From the NCBI RefSeq assembly GCF_009741265.1, contig NZ_WOWL01000001.1, positions 1,922,001 to 1,986,000 on the forward strand: a DNA stretch of 64,000 nt, in the 5' to 3' direction. Position numbers and translations under genes: made by a program. Shown one piece after another: positions 16,936 to 24,850 of the stretch. The DNA comes from Pseudarthrobacter sp. GA104 (GTDB taxonomy: Bacteria; Actinomycetota; Actinomycetes; Actinomycetales; Micrococcaceae). Positions within the stretch are counted from its first letter, which is position 1. Each line of letters starts with the position of its first letter. The notes under the pieces were generated by a model. The model did no database searches and was not told the origin of the DNA. It saw only the letters and a list, made by a program, of their open reading frames with translations.

Positions 16936-18189
16936 CTAGGCGCCGATGATGTTGTACTCGGGGCCGAACGGGAACTTGGTGATGTTCTCCGCGCCGTCCT
17001 CGCCCACCACCAGGATGTCGTGCTCGCGGTAGCCGCCGGCGCCCGGCTGGCCGTCAAGGACGGTGATCATCGGCTCCATGGAGACCACCATGCCCGGCTC
17101 CAGGACGGTGTCGATATCCTCGCGGAGCTCCAGCCCGGCTTCCCGGCCGTAGTAGTGGCTGAGGACGCCGAAGGAGTGTCCGTAGCCGAAGGTGCGGTTG
17201 GCCAGGAGTCCATACCCGACGTAGATCTCGTTGAGTTCCGCTGCGATGTCCTTGCAGACCGCGCCGGGCTTGATCAGTTCGAGGCCTCGCTTGTGGACTT
17301 CCACGTTGATGTTCCACAGCTCCAGGGACCGGGCGTCCGGCTCGCCGTAGAACAGGGTGCGCTCCAGGGCGGTGTAGTAGCCGGAGGTCATGGGGAAGCA
17401 GTTCAGGGACAGGATGTCGTGTTCCTGGATCTTGCGGGTGGTGGCCCAGTTGTGGGCGCCGTCGGTGTTGATGCCGGACTGGAACCAGACCCAGGTATCA
17501 CGGATTTCCGAGTCGGGGAAGGTCCGGGCGATCTCGTGGACCATGGCCTCCGTACCGATCAGCGCGACCTCGTACTCGGTGATCCCGGCGGTGATGGCGT
17601 TGCGGATGGCTTCGCCGCCCAGGTCGCCGATCCGGGCACCGTGCTTGATGACTTCGATTTCCTCGGCGGACTTGATCATGCGCTGGCGCATGGCGGCCTG
17701 GGCCACGTCCACCAGGGTTGCGGACGGGAAGGCTGCCTGGATCTTGTTGCGGTTGTCCAGCGGGAGCGAGTCATCCTCGACGCCGAGGCGGCGGGGGTTG
17801 ATGCCGCGGGTCCGCAGGACTTCCTGGATGGCGAAGATGTAGTTGTCCCGGCGCCAGTCCGTGTAGACGATGTTGTCGCCGTAGCTGCGGCGCCAAGGCA
17901 TGCCGGCGTCGATATTGGCGGTAACGGTGACGGTGTCATCCTTGGTGACCACCATGCCGTAGGAACGGCCGAAGGTGGTGAACAGGAAGTCCGAGTAGTA
18001 CTTGATGGAGTGGTAGCTGGTGAGGACGACGGCGTCCAGTTCCTTCTCTGCCATGATCCGCCGGAGGCCCGCGAGCCGGCGTTCGAACTCGGCGTCGGAG
18101 AACGTGAGGCTGACCTTCTCGCCGTTCTTGAGGATCTTGGTGCGCTCGAGTTCGGCGACGGTGGTGGCGTTCTCGGTGGTGATGGTCAT
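16936..18189 (-). CDS. Creatinase (creatine amidinohydrolase)
   Basis: This 417-residue enzyme hydrolyses creatine to sarcosine and urea. It is a pita-bread-fold protein of the M24 family but not a peptidase. Its sequence follows Pseudomonas/Arthrobacter-type creatinase closely throughout: FTSYH-like LTSYHSIKYYSDFLFTTFGR, NIVYTDWRRDNY, MIKSAEE, WFQSGINTDGAHN with His246 at the catalytic position, LSLNCFPMTSGYYTALERT, FGYGHSFGVLSHYYGREAG and VVSMEPMI. The length equals the roughly 400-residue family. It follows the MHS transporter by 60 nt, and the product sarcosine would feed the sarcosine oxidase that begins at 63238. An aminopeptidase P role is unlikely given the creatinase-specific segments. 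Confidence 0.93.
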   Translation of the reverse strand: MTITTENATTVAELERTKILKNGEKVSLTFSDAEFERRLAGLRRIMAEKELDAVVLTSYHSIKYYSDFLFTTFGRSYGMVVTKDDTVTVTANIDAGMPWRRSYGDNIVYTDWRRDNYIFAIQEVLRTRGINPRRLGVEDDSLPLDNRNKIQAAFPSATLVDVAQAAMRQRMIKSAEEIEVIKHGARIGDLGGEAIRNAITAGITEYEVALIGTEAMVHEIARTFPDSEIRDTWVWFQSGINTDGAHNWATTRKIQEHDILSLNCFPMTSGYYTALERTLFYGEPDARSLELWNINVEVHKRGLELIKPGAVCKDIAAELNEIYVGYGLLANRTFGYGHSFGVLSHYYGREAGLELREDIDTVLEPGMVVSMEPMITVLDGQPGAGGYREHDILVVGEDGAENITKFPFGPEYNIIGA

Positions 18190-18249
18190 CGTGGCGATGC
18201 CTTTCTCTGGTGCATTTTCGATGTGCAGGTGGTTCGGTAGGGACGGAAG

Positions 18250-19620
18250 TTATTCGTGCCGCAGCGGCTCTTTGCAGGTTTCCCTGGAGAGTGCCACGGC
18301 GATGAGCGAAACGACGGCGGCAGCGACGAGGTACCAGGCCGGCGCCAGGTCGTTTGCGGTTGCGGCGATGAGGAGCGTCGCCATGAACGGGGCGGTGCCG
18401 CCGAAGAGGGCGTTGGAGAGGTTGAAGCTGACGGCAAAGCCGCTGTAGCGGACCCGGGTGGGGAACATTTCAGCCAGGAAGCTGGGGAGCGTGCCGTCGT
18501 TGAGGGTGAGCATGGCGCCCAGCAGGATCTGGACCAGGACGATCACCAGGAAGTTGCCGGTCCCGAGCAGTGCGAACGCAGGAACTGTCAGGACGATGAA
18601 GGCGACTGATGCGGTGATCAGTACCTTCTTGCGCCCGTACCGGTCCGAGAGCATGCCGGTGAGGAAGATGAAGCCGATGTAGGTGACCAGCGCGATGGTC
18701 GTGGCAAGGAATGATTCGGTCTCGCCCAGGCCCAGTTCCGAGGACAGGTAGGTGGGCATGTAGCTGAGGATCACGTAGAAGCCGACGGCGTTGAGCAGGA
18801 CGGCCCCGACGGCCTGGAGCAGTTGCCGCCAGTGGTTGCGGAAGAGGCTGGAGACGGGCGCCTTGGCAGCGTGGTCCTGGGCCTCCAGATCGCGGAACAC
18901 CGGGGTGTCTTCGAGCTTTGTCCGGATGTATCGGCCGATCAGGCCCATCGGGGCGGCCAGGAGGAACGGCAGCCGCCAGCCCCAGCTCTGCATCGCGTCG
19001 GCAGCGAGCAGCGTGGTCAGCAGCCCGGCGATCAGTGAACCGAGCAGGAGGCCGGCTGCGGTGCTGGCGGGAACAACCGCGGCATACAGGCCCCGCTTGT
19101 TGGCGGGGGCGTACTCCACCAGGAACGCCGATGCTCCCGCGTACTCGCCCGAGGCAGAGAAGCCCTGGATCACCCTTATGACCAGGAGCAGGATGGGAGC
19201 CCAGATTCCGATCGTGCCGTATCCGGGAATCAGCGCGATGCAGAAAGTTGCTCCGGACATTATCAGGATCGACAGCGAGAGGGCTGTCCGCCGGCCAACC
19301 TTGTCGCCAATGTGGCCCCAGACGAAGCCGCCGAGCGGCCGCACCAGGAATGAAATGGCAAACAGGGCGAAGGTCAGCAGGAGCCCGGTCTGCGGGTCGG
19401 ATTCCGGGAAGAAGACTGATGCGATAGTGACGGCCAGGTAGCCGTAGACCGCGTAGTCGAACCATTCGACGAAGTTGCCGATGAAGCTGGCCGCAATGAC
19501 GCGGCGGCGCGTTTCCTTGCTGACGGCATTGTCAGCAGGCGTGGGGTTGCTGGACGGGGTTCCATTCGACTCCGGGCCAGCTTCCCGCTCACGGGCGGGG
19601 GAAGAAGTTTCGTTACTCAT
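18250..19620 (-). CDS. MHS family MFS transporter (likely creatine or related amine uptake)
   Basis: This 456-residue transporter has 12 predicted membrane segments and the metabolite:H+ symporter signature ASFIGNFVEWFDYAVYGYLA at the first helix, GHIGDKVGRR between helices 2 and 3, and DRYGRKK in the second half. The N-terminal 40 residues are hydrophilic. Family members (ProP, KgtP, ShiA) import zwitterions and organic acids with protons. It is the first gene of a three-gene run with creatinase and IclR, so creatine or a related compound is the likely substrate (inference). I chose the ATG at 19620, with GGTGGA upstream; the open frame continues for 162 codons without family similarity. Confidence 0.9.
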   Translation of the reverse strand: MSNETSSPAREREAGPESNGTPSSNPTPADNAVSKETRRRVIAASFIGNFVEWFDYAVYGYLAVTIASVFFPESDPQTGLLLTFALFAISFLVRPLGGFVWGHIGDKVGRRTALSLSILIMSGATFCIALIPGYGTIGIWAPILLLVIRVIQGFSASGEYAGASAFLVEYAPANKRGLYAAVVPASTAAGLLLGSLIAGLLTTLLAADAMQSWGWRLPFLLAAPMGLIGRYIRTKLEDTPVFRDLEAQDHAAKAPVSSLFRNHWRQLLQAVGAVLLNAVGFYVILSYMPTYLSSELGLGETESFLATTIALVTYIGFIFLTGMLSDRYGRKKVLITASVAFIVLTVPAFALLGTGNFLVIVLVQILLGAMLTLNDGTLPSFLAEMFPTRVRYSGFAVSFNLSNALFGGTAPFMATLLIAATANDLAPAWYLVAAAVVSLIAVALSRETCKEPLRHE

Positions 19621-20104
19621 GTATCCACCAAAGTGTTTGTGGTTGCATTCAGCGCAACGCTGTTGCACCAGAATAGGCGTGACGGCGGCCACAGTCAATG
19701 GTTTTTGGAAAGGGCAATTTCTTTGCACGCTCGGTTGGTACGGAAGGCTGCTAAGGCCCTGGTCTTGAGGCTGACTTCCAGGAGCACGTTGCTGCACATG
19801 CAATAAGGTTGCAGTGAAGGGTGCGTGCTTGCGTATGCTGGCGTGAAGCGCGCGGCGCGTGGCAGCCAGGCCGTGCTGTTGACACCCCACAAGGCGACTG
19901 ACATATTTCGTGTAAGCGCTATACGCATCGCGTTGTGTAATACGCAATTGATTCGGGAGATGCCGGGAGGATCGAGCGGCGCGAACCACCCCTTTGGGGG
20001 CTCCCGCCCACCCCTTTGGGTAGCCGTCCGGAGGTGCCGCAGCTCCTAGAATTGATAGTCGGGCCGGGAACTTTCGTCCGGCCAACGAAAGGAACACAGG
20101 AAAC
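19621..20104. other. 484-bp divergent intergenic region
   Basis: No gene is supported here. The left part, next to the MHS transporter, holds repeated TTGCA/TGCAA elements (19643, 19663, 19733, 19799 and 19809) and a CAACGCTGTTG palindrome (19655-19665), which could be IclR-type operator material. The right part holds the tandem CCCTTTGGG elements (19986-20026) and a candidate -10 TAGAAT (20047-20052) for the mycothiol dehydrogenase operon. GGCCGG (20062-20067) and CCGGCC (20078-20083) could pair in the leader. Confidence 0.6.
19986..20026 (+). promoter_or_regulatory. Tandem CCCTTTGGG elements upstream of mycothiol dehydrogenase operon
   Basis: CCACCCCTTTGGGGG (19986-20000) is followed by CCCACCCCTTTGGGTAGCCG (20007-20026), with the TTT cores 22 bp apart, about two helical turns. 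The second copy is identical over 20 bp to the element upstream of hxlB (44813-44832). The core lies 89 bp before the ATG at 20105, against 91 bp at hxlB. It is a likely binding site for a shared regulator, probably the LuxR-type protein at 43496-44782. Confidence 0.7.
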
Positions 20105-21205
20105 ATGGTTCACAAAGTCAAGGCCGTCATTGCCAAGGAAAAGAACGCTCCGGTGTCAGTGGAGACCATCCTGGTTCCGGATCCGGGACCGGGTGAGGCG
20201 CTCGTTGACATCCTGACCTGCGGCGTCTGCCATACGGACCTGCACTACAAGCAGGGCGCCATCAACGATGACTTCCCCTTCCTCCTGGGCCATGAAGCCA
20301 CGGGTGTTGTGTCCGCCGTGGGTGACGGTGTCACATCCATCGCCCCCGGTGACCGGGTGATCCTGAACTGGCGCGCCGTTTGCGGCGAATGCCGTGCCTG
20401 TGCCAAGGGCCAGCCGCAGTACTGCTTCAACACCGCCAACGCCACCCAGAAAATGACGCTCGAGGACGGCACCGAGCTCTCCCCTGCCCTGGGCATCGGC
20501 GCCTTCGCCGAGAAGACCCTCGTTGCCGCGGGACAGTGCACCAAGGTGGACCCCGAGGTTGATGCTGCCGCCGTTGGGCTGCTGGGGTGCGGAGTGATGG
20601 CAGGCATCGGCGCCGCCATCAACACCGGCGAGGTAAAGCGGGGCGAGTCCGTAGCGGTGATCGGCTGCGGCGGCGTGGGCATCGCCGCGATCGCCGGCGC
20701 CAAGCTGGCCGGCGCTACCACAATCATCGCCGTGGACATTGACGCGAACAAGGTGGACATGGCCAAGTCGCTGGGCGCCACGCACGGCATCGACTCCAGC
20801 AAGGAGGACCCCATCGAGGCCATCCGCGCCCTCACGGGAGGCAACGGAGCCGACGTGGTGATTGACGCCGTCGGCCGTCCCGAAACCTACAAGCAGGCGT
20901 TCTACGCCCGCGACCTCGCCGGCCGCGTGGTGCTGGTGGGCGTCCCGACGCCGGACATGAAGCTGGAACTGCCGCTGCTGGACGTCTTTGGCCGGGGCGG
21001 ATCGCTGAAGTCCTCCTGGTACGGCGACTGCCTTCCCTCCCGCGACTTCCCGATGCTCGTCTCCCACTACAAGCAGGGCAACCTGGACCTGGACGCCTTC
21101 GTTTCCGAGCGCATCAGCATCGACCAGGTGGAGGAAGCGTTCGAGAAAATGCACGAAGGCAAGGTCCTCCGCTCCGTCGTCGAACTGCCGGTGGCGGGTT
21201 CCTGA
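20105..21205 (+). CDS. mscR: S-(hydroxymethyl)mycothiol dehydrogenase
   Basis: This 366-residue zinc alcohol dehydrogenase oxidises the mycothiol adduct of formaldehyde with NAD+, the actinobacterial counterpart of glutathione-dependent formaldehyde dehydrogenase (MscR/AdhE2/FadH). Catalytic zinc ligands are in [10 protein letters not shown] and LLGHEATG; the structural zinc cluster is [15 protein letters not shown]. The Rossmann motif is [12 protein letters not shown]. The insert [20 protein letters not shown] is typical of this subfamily. The start ATG at 20105 follows AAAGGAACACAGGAAAC. Its stop overlaps the start of the MBL hydrolase by one base (TGATG), so the two are translationally coupled. 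Two CCCTTTGGG elements lie upstream. Confidence 0.95.
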   Translation: MVHKVKAVIAKEKNAPVSVETILVPDPGPGEALVDILTCGVCHTDLHYKQGAINDDFPFLLGHEATGVVSAVGDGVTSIAPGDRVILNWRAVCGECRACAKGQPQYCFNTANATQKMTLEDGTELSPALGIGAFAEKTLVAAGQCTKVDPEVDAAAVGLLGCGVMAGIGAAINTGEVKRGESVAVIGCGGVGIAAIAGAKLAGATTIIAVDIDANKVDMAKSLGATHGIDSSKEDPIEAIRALTGGNGADVVIDAVGRPETYKQAFYARDLAGRVVLVGVPTPDMKLELPLLDVFGRGGSLKSSWYGDCLPSRDFPMLVSHYKQGNLDLDAFVSERISIDQVEEAFEKMHEGKVLRSVVELPVAGS

Positions 21206-21825
21206 TGGGCGTCCGGATCGAGAACCTGGTCACCTCGGGCACGTTTTCGCTCGACGGCGGCACCTGGGACGTCGACAACAACGTCTGGATCGTGGGCAAC
21301 GACGAAGAATGCGTGATCATCGATTCCCCGCATGACGCGTCCGCGATCATCAACCAGGTCCGGGGCCGGAAGGTCCTTGCCATCCTGCAGACCCATGCCC
21401 ACAACGACCACATCGGCGCCGCCCGCGAGGTCGCTGACGCCGTCGACGCCCCGATCTACCTCAACCCCGAGGACCTGGTCCTTTGGGAACAGGTGTACCC
21501 GGACACGAAGCCGGACCGGGAACTGAACGACGGCGACCTCTTCCAGGTGGGCGGGGCAACCCTCCGGGCGATCCACACCCCCGGGCACTCCCCCGGCTCC
21601 ACCTGCTTCTACCTGGAGAGCGAAGGGACCGTCTTCACCGGCGACACGCTGTTCAACGGCGGCCCCGGCGCCACCGGGCGGTCCTACAGCGACTACCCCA
21701 CCATCCTGGCCTCCATCCGCGAACGGCTGCTCACCCTCCCGCCGGAGACGGTGGTCCGCACCGGACACGGCGACAACACCACCATCGCGGCGGAGCAGGA
21801 AACCCTGGCGGGGATCGCGCAGTAG
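21205..21825 (+). CDS. MBL fold hydrolase, candidate S-formylmycothiol hydrolase
   Basis: This 206-residue metallo-beta-lactamase fold protein has the metal motif THAHNDH (about residues 63-69), a further histidine in HTPGHSPGS, the aspartate in FTGDTLF and HG near the C-terminus (VVRTGHGDNT), as in glyoxalase II. It is coupled to the mycothiol dehydrogenase by a one-base overlap. The dehydrogenase product is S-formylmycothiol, so this thioesterase-like protein is the obvious candidate to release formate and mycothiol. The same pairing occurs in other actinobacteria, but I know of no decisive assay; the role is inferred. The gene is followed by a hairpin. Confidence 0.88.
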   Translation: MGVRIENLVTSGTFSLDGGTWDVDNNVWIVGNDEECVIIDSPHDASAIINQVRGRKVLAILQTHAHNDHIGAAREVADAVDAPIYLNPEDLVLWEQVYPDTKPDRELNDGDLFQVGGATLRAIHTPGHSPGSTCFYLESEGTVFTGDTLFNGGPGATGRSYSDYPTILASIRERLLTLPPETVVRTGHGDNTTIAAEQETLAGIAQ

Positions 21826-21851
21826 CCGTCGAAATCAACTAAGGTGCCAAC

Positions 21852-21879
21852 AGGCGCGCCGGGAAAGCCTGGCGCGCCT
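21852..21879 (+). terminator. Hairpin after the mycothiol dehydrogenase operon
   Basis: AGGCGCGCC (21852-21860) pairs perfectly with GGCGCGCCT (21871-21879) around a 10-base loop. It sits between the MBL gene and the formate dehydrogenase gene and has no U tract, so it may only attenuate. Confidence 0.5.
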
Positions 21880-21962
21880 TCATGGCGCCACGAGCACCTG
21901 CAGTCAGCAAGCACGAGCACGGCAGCAAGAGCAGGACGAATGCCGGCAAGGAAGTTGGGACA

Positions 21963-24317
21963 ATGAAGTTCGGGAAACAGCCCGCCCCCGTCGCGGACAT
22001 CAATGAGGACGACCTGGAGGTCCGCAAACCCAAGGTTGAGGCGGCGGGAGTCAAAGCCGTGATGGTGGCGCTGGAGCGCGCCGTGGCCCAGGCCGGGGTC
22101 GCGCGTACGGCACACTCCCTGCTGCGGCTGAACCAGCGCGGCGGTTTCGACTGCCCCGGTTGTGCGTGGCCCGAATCGGACAAGAAGCGCAAGGCGGCCG
22201 AGTTCTGCGAGAACGGTGCCAAGGCCGTGGCCGAGGAAAACACCCTCCGCACCGTTGGTGCCGAGTTCTGGGCAAAGCACTCCATCGCCGAGCTCTCCAC
22301 CAAGACCGAATACTGGCTGGGCAACCAGGGCCGGCTGAGTGAGCCAATGGTGATCCGCGCCGGCGAGACCCACTACTCGCCGATCTCCTGGGCCGAGGCA
22401 TTCGAGCTGATCGGGGAACACGTCCGGGCTTCAACTCCGGACCGCTGCGTCTTCTACACCTCCGGGCGCACCGCGAACGAGACCGCGTTCATGTACCAGC
22501 TCTACGCCCGGGCCATCGGCACGAACAACCTGCCGGACTGCTCCAACATGTGCCACGAGTCCTCCGGGTCCGCACTGAACCCGACCATCGGGATCGGCAA
22601 GGGCACCGTTTCGTTGGACGACATCCACGATTCCGAGCTGATCTTCGTCGTTGGGCAGAATCCCGGAACCAACCATCCCCGCATGCTGTCCGCGCTGAAG
22701 GAATGCAAGGACAAGGGCGGCAAGGTAGTGGCGGTCAATCCGCTGCCCGAGGCCGGCCTGTTCAACTTCAAGGATCCGCAGACCGTCTCCGGCGTGGTGG
22801 GCGGCGGCACGCCCCTGGCCGATGAGTACCTGCAGATCAAGGTGGGCGGCGACCTCGCCCTGTTCCAGGCCCTCGGCCACCTCCTCCTGGCAGAGGAAGA
22901 ACGCAACCCGGGGACCGTCGTCGACCATTCCTTTGTGGAGGCGCAGACGGACGGGTTCGACGCCTACCGCCAGGCCCGCCGGGAGCTGGACTGGGCGGAG
23001 ACCGAGAAGGCCACCGGCCTGTCCCGCCAACAGATCGAAACCGTGGCCGGGATGCTCATCAAGTCCAAGGCCACCATCTTTTGCTGGGCCCTGGGCGTGA
23101 CGCAGCAGCCGCACTCGGTGGACACCATCAAGGAAATGGTCAACGTCCTGCTCCTCCAGGGCAACTTCGGCAAGCCCGGCGCCGGCGCCTGCCCCGTCCG
23201 CGGGCACTCCAACGTCCAGGGCGACCGGACCATGGGCATCTGGGAGAAACCCAAGGAATGGCTCCTGCAAGCGCTGGATACGGAGTTCGGGATCACGTCT
23301 CCGCGGCACCATGGCTATGACGCCGTCGAAGCCATGGAAGCCTTTGAACGCGACGAGGTGGACGTGTTTGTGTCCATGGGCGGCAACTTTTCGCTGGCCT
23401 GCTCGGACACCGAAACGCTGGAAGCCGGGATGCAGCGGATTGGCCTCACCGTGCACATCTCCACCAAGCCCAACCGCTCCCACATCGTCCACGGCCGCAC
23501 CTCGCTGATCCTGCCCACGCTGGGCCGCACGGACAAGGACGACAAGCACCCGAACGGCGCCCAGTTCCTGTCCGTGGAGGACTCCATGTCCGTGGTCCAC
23601 TCCACCCAGGGCAGGCTCCAGCCTGTCTCAGAGCACCTGCTCTCCGAGCCGGTCATCGTGGCCCGCATGGCCGAAGCAACCTTCGGCCCGGACCATTCGG
23701 TGGACTGGAAGGCCATGGCCGAGGACTACGACGTGATCCGCGACCACATTGCCCGCGTCCTGCCCGGCTTCGAGGACTTCAACACCCGCATCCGGACCAA
23801 GAACGGGTTCGTGCTGCCCAACCCGCCGCGCGACACCCGATCCTTCAAGACCGACATTGGCCGCGGCCGGTTCACCGTCAGCCCGCTCGAATACCTCACG
23901 CCGCCGGACGGGCACCTTGTGCTTCAGACCATCCGCAGCCACGACCAGTACAACACCACCTACTACGGCCTGGACGACCGCTACCGCGGCATCTCGGGCG
24001 GCCGCCGCGTCATCCTGGTGCATCCCGAGGACCTGGTGGAACTGGGCTTCAAGGACCGGGACCTGGTGGACGTGGTCAGCACCTTCCGCGGCCACGACCG
24101 CAAGGCGGACAAGTTCCGCCTGGTGGCCTACCCCACCGCCAAGGGCTGCGCCGCCGCGTACTTCCCCGAAGCCAACGCCCTGGTCCACAAGGACAACGTT
24201 GCCCGCGTCTCCAACACCCCCGGGTTCAAGGCCATGTTCGTCCGCTTCGTCCCGCATGTGGCTGAAGAGGCCGGGCAGGTTTCGTCAGAGGAGCTGGAGC
24301 CTGCCGCAGCGGTGTAG
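21963..24317 (+). CDS. FdhF/YdeP family molybdopterin oxidoreductase (formate dehydrogenase-like)
   Basis: This 784-residue protein belongs to the FdhF/YdeP branch of the molybdopterin oxidoreductases. The N-terminal region has GGFDCPGCAWPE instead of the four-cysteine cluster site of classical formate dehydrogenases. A candidate molybdenum-ligating cysteine lies in NMCHESSGSAL, and the MGD-binding segments FVVGQNPGTNHPRM, RGHSNVQGDRTMG and the C-terminal dinucleotide-binding domain (about 660-770) follow. It probably oxidises formate to CO2, which fits its position after the formaldehyde-to-formate genes. I chose the ATG at 21963 with AAGGA upstream; an earlier ATG at 21882 touches the hairpin and has no site. 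No fdhD or electron-transfer subunit is adjacent. Confidence 0.9.
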   Translation: MKFGKQPAPVADINEDDLEVRKPKVEAAGVKAVMVALERAVAQAGVARTAHSLLRLNQRGGFDCPGCAWPESDKKRKAAEFCENGAKAVAEENTLRTVGAEFWAKHSIAELSTKTEYWLGNQGRLSEPMVIRAGETHYSPISWAEAFELIGEHVRASTPDRCVFYTSGRTANETAFMYQLYARAIGTNNLPDCSNMCHESSGSALNPTIGIGKGTVSLDDIHDSELIFVVGQNPGTNHPRMLSALKECKDKGGKVVAVNPLPEAGLFNFKDPQTVSGVVGGGTPLADEYLQIKVGGDLALFQALGHLLLAEEERNPGTVVDHSFVEAQTDGFDAYRQARRELDWAETEKATGLSRQQIETVAGMLIKSKATIFCWALGVTQQPHSVDTIKEMVNVLLLQGNFGKPGAGACPVRGHSNVQGDRTMGIWEKPKEWLLQALDTEFGITSPRHHGYDAVEAMEAFERDEVDVFVSMGGNFSLACSDTETLEAGMQRIGLTVHISTKPNRSHIVHGRTSLILPTLGRTDKDDKHPNGAQFLSVEDSMSVVHSTQGRLQPVSEHLLSEPVIVARMAEATFGPDHSVDWKAMAEDYDVIRDHIARVLPGFEDFNTRIRTKNGFVLPNPPRDTRSFKTDIGRGRFTVSPLEYLTPPDGHLVLQTIRSHDQYNTTYYGLDDRYRGISGGRRVILVHPEDLVELGFKDRDLVDVVSTFRGHDRKADKFRLVAYPTAKGCAAAYFPEANALVHKDNVARVSNTPGFKAMFVRFVPHVAEEAGQVSSEELEPAAAV

Positions 24318-24426
24318 TTCCACGGCTGCGTTTACAGGCATTGACGACGACGGCGATATTCGGCACGTGCCGGATGTCGCCGTCGCTTTTCTGTTCCTGC
24401 CGCTTTTCTGTCCCTTGGACCGCCGC

Positions 24427-24660
24427 CTACACGGGGTTGGTGCCGTCAGTCTCTGCCTCGGCATCCAGGTCCTTGCCGTGGCCGCTGGCCGATGCCAGCC
24501 CAAGCATCTGCTGCCCGGCGTTGGTTTGCCCCGGCGTGAAACGGCTGTCCGCTTTCTCCGGGTGCGCTGCATCCTGGAGTTCTCCCCCGGCCTCGGGTGC
24601 GACATCCTTCCGCAGGTGCCCGTCGGAAGGAACGTTCTTGGAAACCTCCTCATCAGCCAT
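24427..24660 (-). CDS. Small acidic protein of unknown function
   Basis: This 77-residue protein (MADEEVSKNVPSDGHLRKDV at the start) is hydrophilic, with Glu, Asp and Ala in excess, and is probably disordered. The start at ATG 24660 has only a weak GGG upstream. A longer frame to 24708 adds hydrophobic and cysteine-rich residues that do not fit. It sits between the convergent formate dehydrogenase gene and the DUF222 gene. The 190 bp upstream (24661-24850) shows no further gene. I recognise no family. Confidence 0.5.
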   Translation of the reverse strand: MADEEVSKNVPSDGHLRKDVAPEAGGELQDAAHPEKADSRFTPGQTNAGQQMLGLASASGHGKDLDAEAETDGTNPV

Positions 24661-24850
24661 CCCAACAGCCAAACACTGGCATGAAGCCAGGGCATGAAGC
24701 CAGGGCAAGAAGGCAGGTTACGGTGAGGGCTCAGGGGCAGGGCAGAGAGCGCTGCAGCGTCACCAGCGGTGCAGATGAGCGCACCACACCCGGGCACGGG
24801 TGGGCCCGGGTTGGTCCGGCTTTGAAGATTCAGCCACCATCCGTATCCCT

